A stretch of DNA of 64,000 nt from Lachnospiraceae bacterium (GTDB taxonomy: Bacteria > Bacillota > Clostridia > Lachnospirales > Lachnospiraceae), in the NCBI GenBank assembly GCA_910575605.1, contig CAJTEW010000007.1, positions 62,001 to 126,000 of the forward strand, given 5' to 3'. Below the pieces are notes generated by a model. It was not told the origin of the DNA. It did no database searches and saw nothing but the letters and a program-made list of their open reading frames with translations. How positions within the stretch are numbered: the first letter of the stretch is position 1; the number at the start of each line of letters is the position of its first letter. The position numbers and the translations under genes are program-made. This document shows positions 62,526 to 64,000 of the stretch, piece after piece.

Positions 62526-62975
62526 TTATTTCGTAAAGCCTATAAGCACTGCCCCCAGTGCCACATACATATCCGCCAGATTAGCCGTGAGCCTGGAAAG
62601 AAACTTATTCCTGCTCTTCACACCAATATAGTCGATCACCTTTCCTCTTTCAAGACGATCATAGATATTGCTGGCTGCTCCGGCAGATAAAAAGACCATA
62701 CCGAATTTTTTCAGTAATCTTCCTTTTCTGATAAACAGCCAGATATCGTAAAGAATAATACCTGCCCCGGAACTGACTGACACGCCTTTTATAATTCTGG
62801 GATATTTGTCTAAGGTGTTCAGTATAAAACCTTTATTATAGACCTTCCTGAGTACCACCTTATCAATCATTGTCTCATGTTCTTCCTTCTCTTTGTACGT
62901 ACTTTCAATATACTGCTTAATTCCCATATCAAAGCTTAGAAGTATGACAAAAAGTCCTCCCATTACCATAAGCAT
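62526..62975 (-). CDS. Signal peptidase II-like protein (LspA family)
   Basis: 149 residues. LspA features: MGIKQYIE (DxxxK-like), VYNKGFILN (N.GxxF), GAASNIYDRLERGKVIDYIG with a catalytic Asp, and TANLADMYVALGAVL with the second. Hydrophobic helices at about 1-18, 68-80, 92-104 and 132-148. It is more hydrophilic between helices 1 and 2 than housekeeping LspA, so probably a divergent paralogue. It shares one base (TGATG) with the upstream small gene. Confidence 0.78.
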   Translation of the reverse strand: MLMVMGGLFVILLSFDMGIKQYIESTYKEKEEHETMIDKVVLRKVYNKGFILNTLDKYPRIIKGVSVSSGAGIILYDIWLFIRKGRLLKKFGMVFLSAGAASNIYDRLERGKVIDYIGVKSRNKFLSRLTANLADMYVALGAVLIGFTK

Positions 62976-63265
62976 CAGAATACCTCTTTAATCCTCTGGA
63001 TCTCTTCTTCATGCTTTGACACTTCCTCGTCTCTCTTTTCTATGGCCTCGCAGAGTGCCGTATAGTCCAAGTCTGAAACCTCACCGCCCCGGAACTTGTC
63101 GTATACCATCTGGCCGATTTCTATAAAATCTCTCTCATTAGCACGCTTTAAGGAGCGAATCTGGCTTTTACGCCGCTCTACCTCAAACGTGTCACCGGCC
63201 TTCTTTCCGATATCATCTGCCACCTCTGTTATTCTTTTTCCTAAATCTTCAAAAAAATCTGACAT
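62975..63265 (-). CDS. Small helical coiled-coil protein of unknown function
   Basis: 96 residues. Predominantly charged and helical: SDFFEDLGKRITEVADDIGKKAG, RRKSQIRSLKRANERDFIEIG and AIEKRDEEVSKHEEEIQRIKEVF. A cytosolic coiled coil; no named family recognised. AGGAG before the ATG; translationally coupled to the LspA-like gene. Confidence 0.8.
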   Translation of the reverse strand: MSDFFEDLGKRITEVADDIGKKAGDTFEVERRKSQIRSLKRANERDFIEIGQMVYDKFRGGEVSDLDYTALCEAIEKRDEEVSKHEEEIQRIKEVF

Positions 63266-63292
63266 GTTGTTTTCTCCTTTTCCCTATGTATT

Positions 63293-64000
63293 CTACAGGC
63301 TTCTCAAATGGTCCAGCGACTGATAGACATCCATGGTTCCATATCCCCATTCCCGATTAGGATATTCTGGAAGAACCCCCTGATTTGTTCCTAATATGAT
63401 AATATTCTTTACTTCACTGGTTGTAGCTCCTGAAGTTACCGGCTGCTGAAGCAGCCATTCTATGATAAGTGCGGCCGCCCCCGCGGTAATTCCTGCCGCA
63501 ATGCTGGAACCACTGCGCTTTTCAAATCTGCCATCAGGACCTGCACCGGTTACCTGTACACCCGGCGCTGCAAAGTTAGGTTTTATAATATTATTTCTAG
63601 TATACCCTCTTCCTGAATTAATATCAACACTATTGTTATTTCCATTATAATAAGATACTGTAATTCCCTTCCTTGTGCTTCCTGGCTCTGTCACAGTATA
63701 ATCTGGATTTGCCTCAAGAAAATATACTTCTCCGTCCAAAAAGTCCTTCATAGATAGCCAAATATGGAACTTTCCGTCAGCAATACGAAGCGGTTCCACT
63801 CCAATACGCCAAATTCCTTTTGTTGCACCCTTAAAGCGGAAAAAAAGAAGCTGAGAATCATTATTATCCATGAGAAGGCGATATTCAATGTCTACTATTG
63901 TTCTGTCAAAGGTAAATTTCAAATTATAACGGCTGGCCTGACGGACAGAAATGGTCGGACTCTTCTCACCGGAAGGCGAAACAAGGTACACGGTTACTAC
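63293..64000 (-). CDS. S8 (subtilisin-like) serine protease, C-terminal part
   Basis: About 236 residues, open at the right window edge (in-frame codons continue past 63991). The catalytic Ser block is FAAPGVQVTGAG...KRSGSSIAAGITAGAAALIIEW, where GTSMAxP is the usual form, so Thr is replaced by Ser and Pro by Gly. The catalytic Asp and His lie off the window. Possibly a Csp-type germination protease or a related exported protease. 27 bp after the next gene start, in the same direction. Confidence 0.8.
   Translation of the reverse strand, partial: VVTVYLVSPSGEKSPTISVRQASRYNLKFTFDRTIVDIEYRLLMDNNDSQLLFFRFKGATKGIWRIGVEPLRIADGKFHIWLSMKDFLDGEVYFLEANPDYTVTEPGSTRKGITVSYYNGNNNSVDINSGRGYTRNNIIKPNFAAPGVQVTGAGPDGRFEKRSGSSIAAGITAGAAALIIEWLLQQPVTSGATTSEVKNIIILGTNQGVLPEYPNREWGYGTMDVYQSLDHLRSL

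Noticed and set aside
1-64000. tRNA, rRNA, CRISPR array or transposase genes
   Set aside because: None seen on either strand; mobile-DNA signs are limited to the palindromes and the AAA-ATPase/comEC region.

Overview
The window reads as chromosomal DNA of a low-to-moderate GC, spore-forming Firmicute, most likely a gut clostridium of the Lachnospiraceae type. The evidence is strong AGGAGG-type ribosome binding sites, DUF1385, DUF4364 and GerMN genes, the comEA/comEC arrangement, an argG/argCJBD split and a large sugar locus driven by GntR regulators. No rRNA, tRNA or CRISPR array was seen.

Layout. 1-13.6 kb: 5' part of ispG, a small membrane protein, an XRE regulator, a minus-strand amino acid cluster (class I aminotransferase, hisC-like aminotransferase, Sm_multidrug_ex membrane protein, PfkB kinase, DAHP synthase), a DUF2156 protein, an ABC exporter, a soluble PocR/chemoreceptor-like protein, then prfA-prmC-DUF1385-rpmE. 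13.6-15.0 kb: rho. 15.1-30.9 kb: one long minus-strand catabolic operon with two Gfo/Idh oxidoreductases, a phosphotriesterase-family hydrolase, cupin phosphoglucose isomerase, FGGY kinase, FucI-like isomerase, class III aminotransferase, M20 amidohydrolase, a ribose-type ABC importer, NagB, a PIG-L deacetylase and a ribokinase. 31.4-35.8 kb: divergent plus-strand genes for two GntR/UTRA regulators, an AroE-fold dehydrogenase, a KDPG-type aldolase and a D-2-hydroxyacid dehydrogenase. 35.9-45.0 kb: a hemerythrin-CheX-like-receiver protein, radical SAM and DUF4364 genes, a split chromate transporter, hemW-lepA-holA and an FMN oxidoreductase. 45-53.5 kb: a decayed fragment of a comEC 3' end, an AAA-ATPase/PD-(D/E)XK gene, intact comEC, a GerMN lipoprotein, a two-component pair and comEA. 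53.5-64 kb: YdcZ transporter, argC-GNAT-argJ-argB-argD, a HAAS-SEDS membrane protein with its PadR regulator, argG, an LspA-like protein, a small helical protein and the 3' part of an S8 protease.

How the parts work together. The 15-36 kb locus looks like a complete route for importing and breaking down an acylated amino sugar or amino-sugar conjugate: import, deacylation, nitrogen removal, oxidation/isomerisation, two kinases and finally aldol cleavage. The substrate cannot be told from sequence. An identical 15-bp motif lies about 31-37 bp downstream of the predicted start sites of both the operon and the second GntR gene, so it is a good candidate operator. Arginine synthesis shows matching TTGCAT-17-TATRRT promoters overlapped by ARG-box-like sequences in front of both argC and argG.

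Most notable structures: the comEC 3'-end relic flanking the AAA-ATPase gene, a perfect 34-bp inverted repeat that supplies the hemW stop codon, a PocR domain lacking its cysteine segment, a cysteine-cluster aminotransferase, and a HAAS-SEDS fusion under PadR control.
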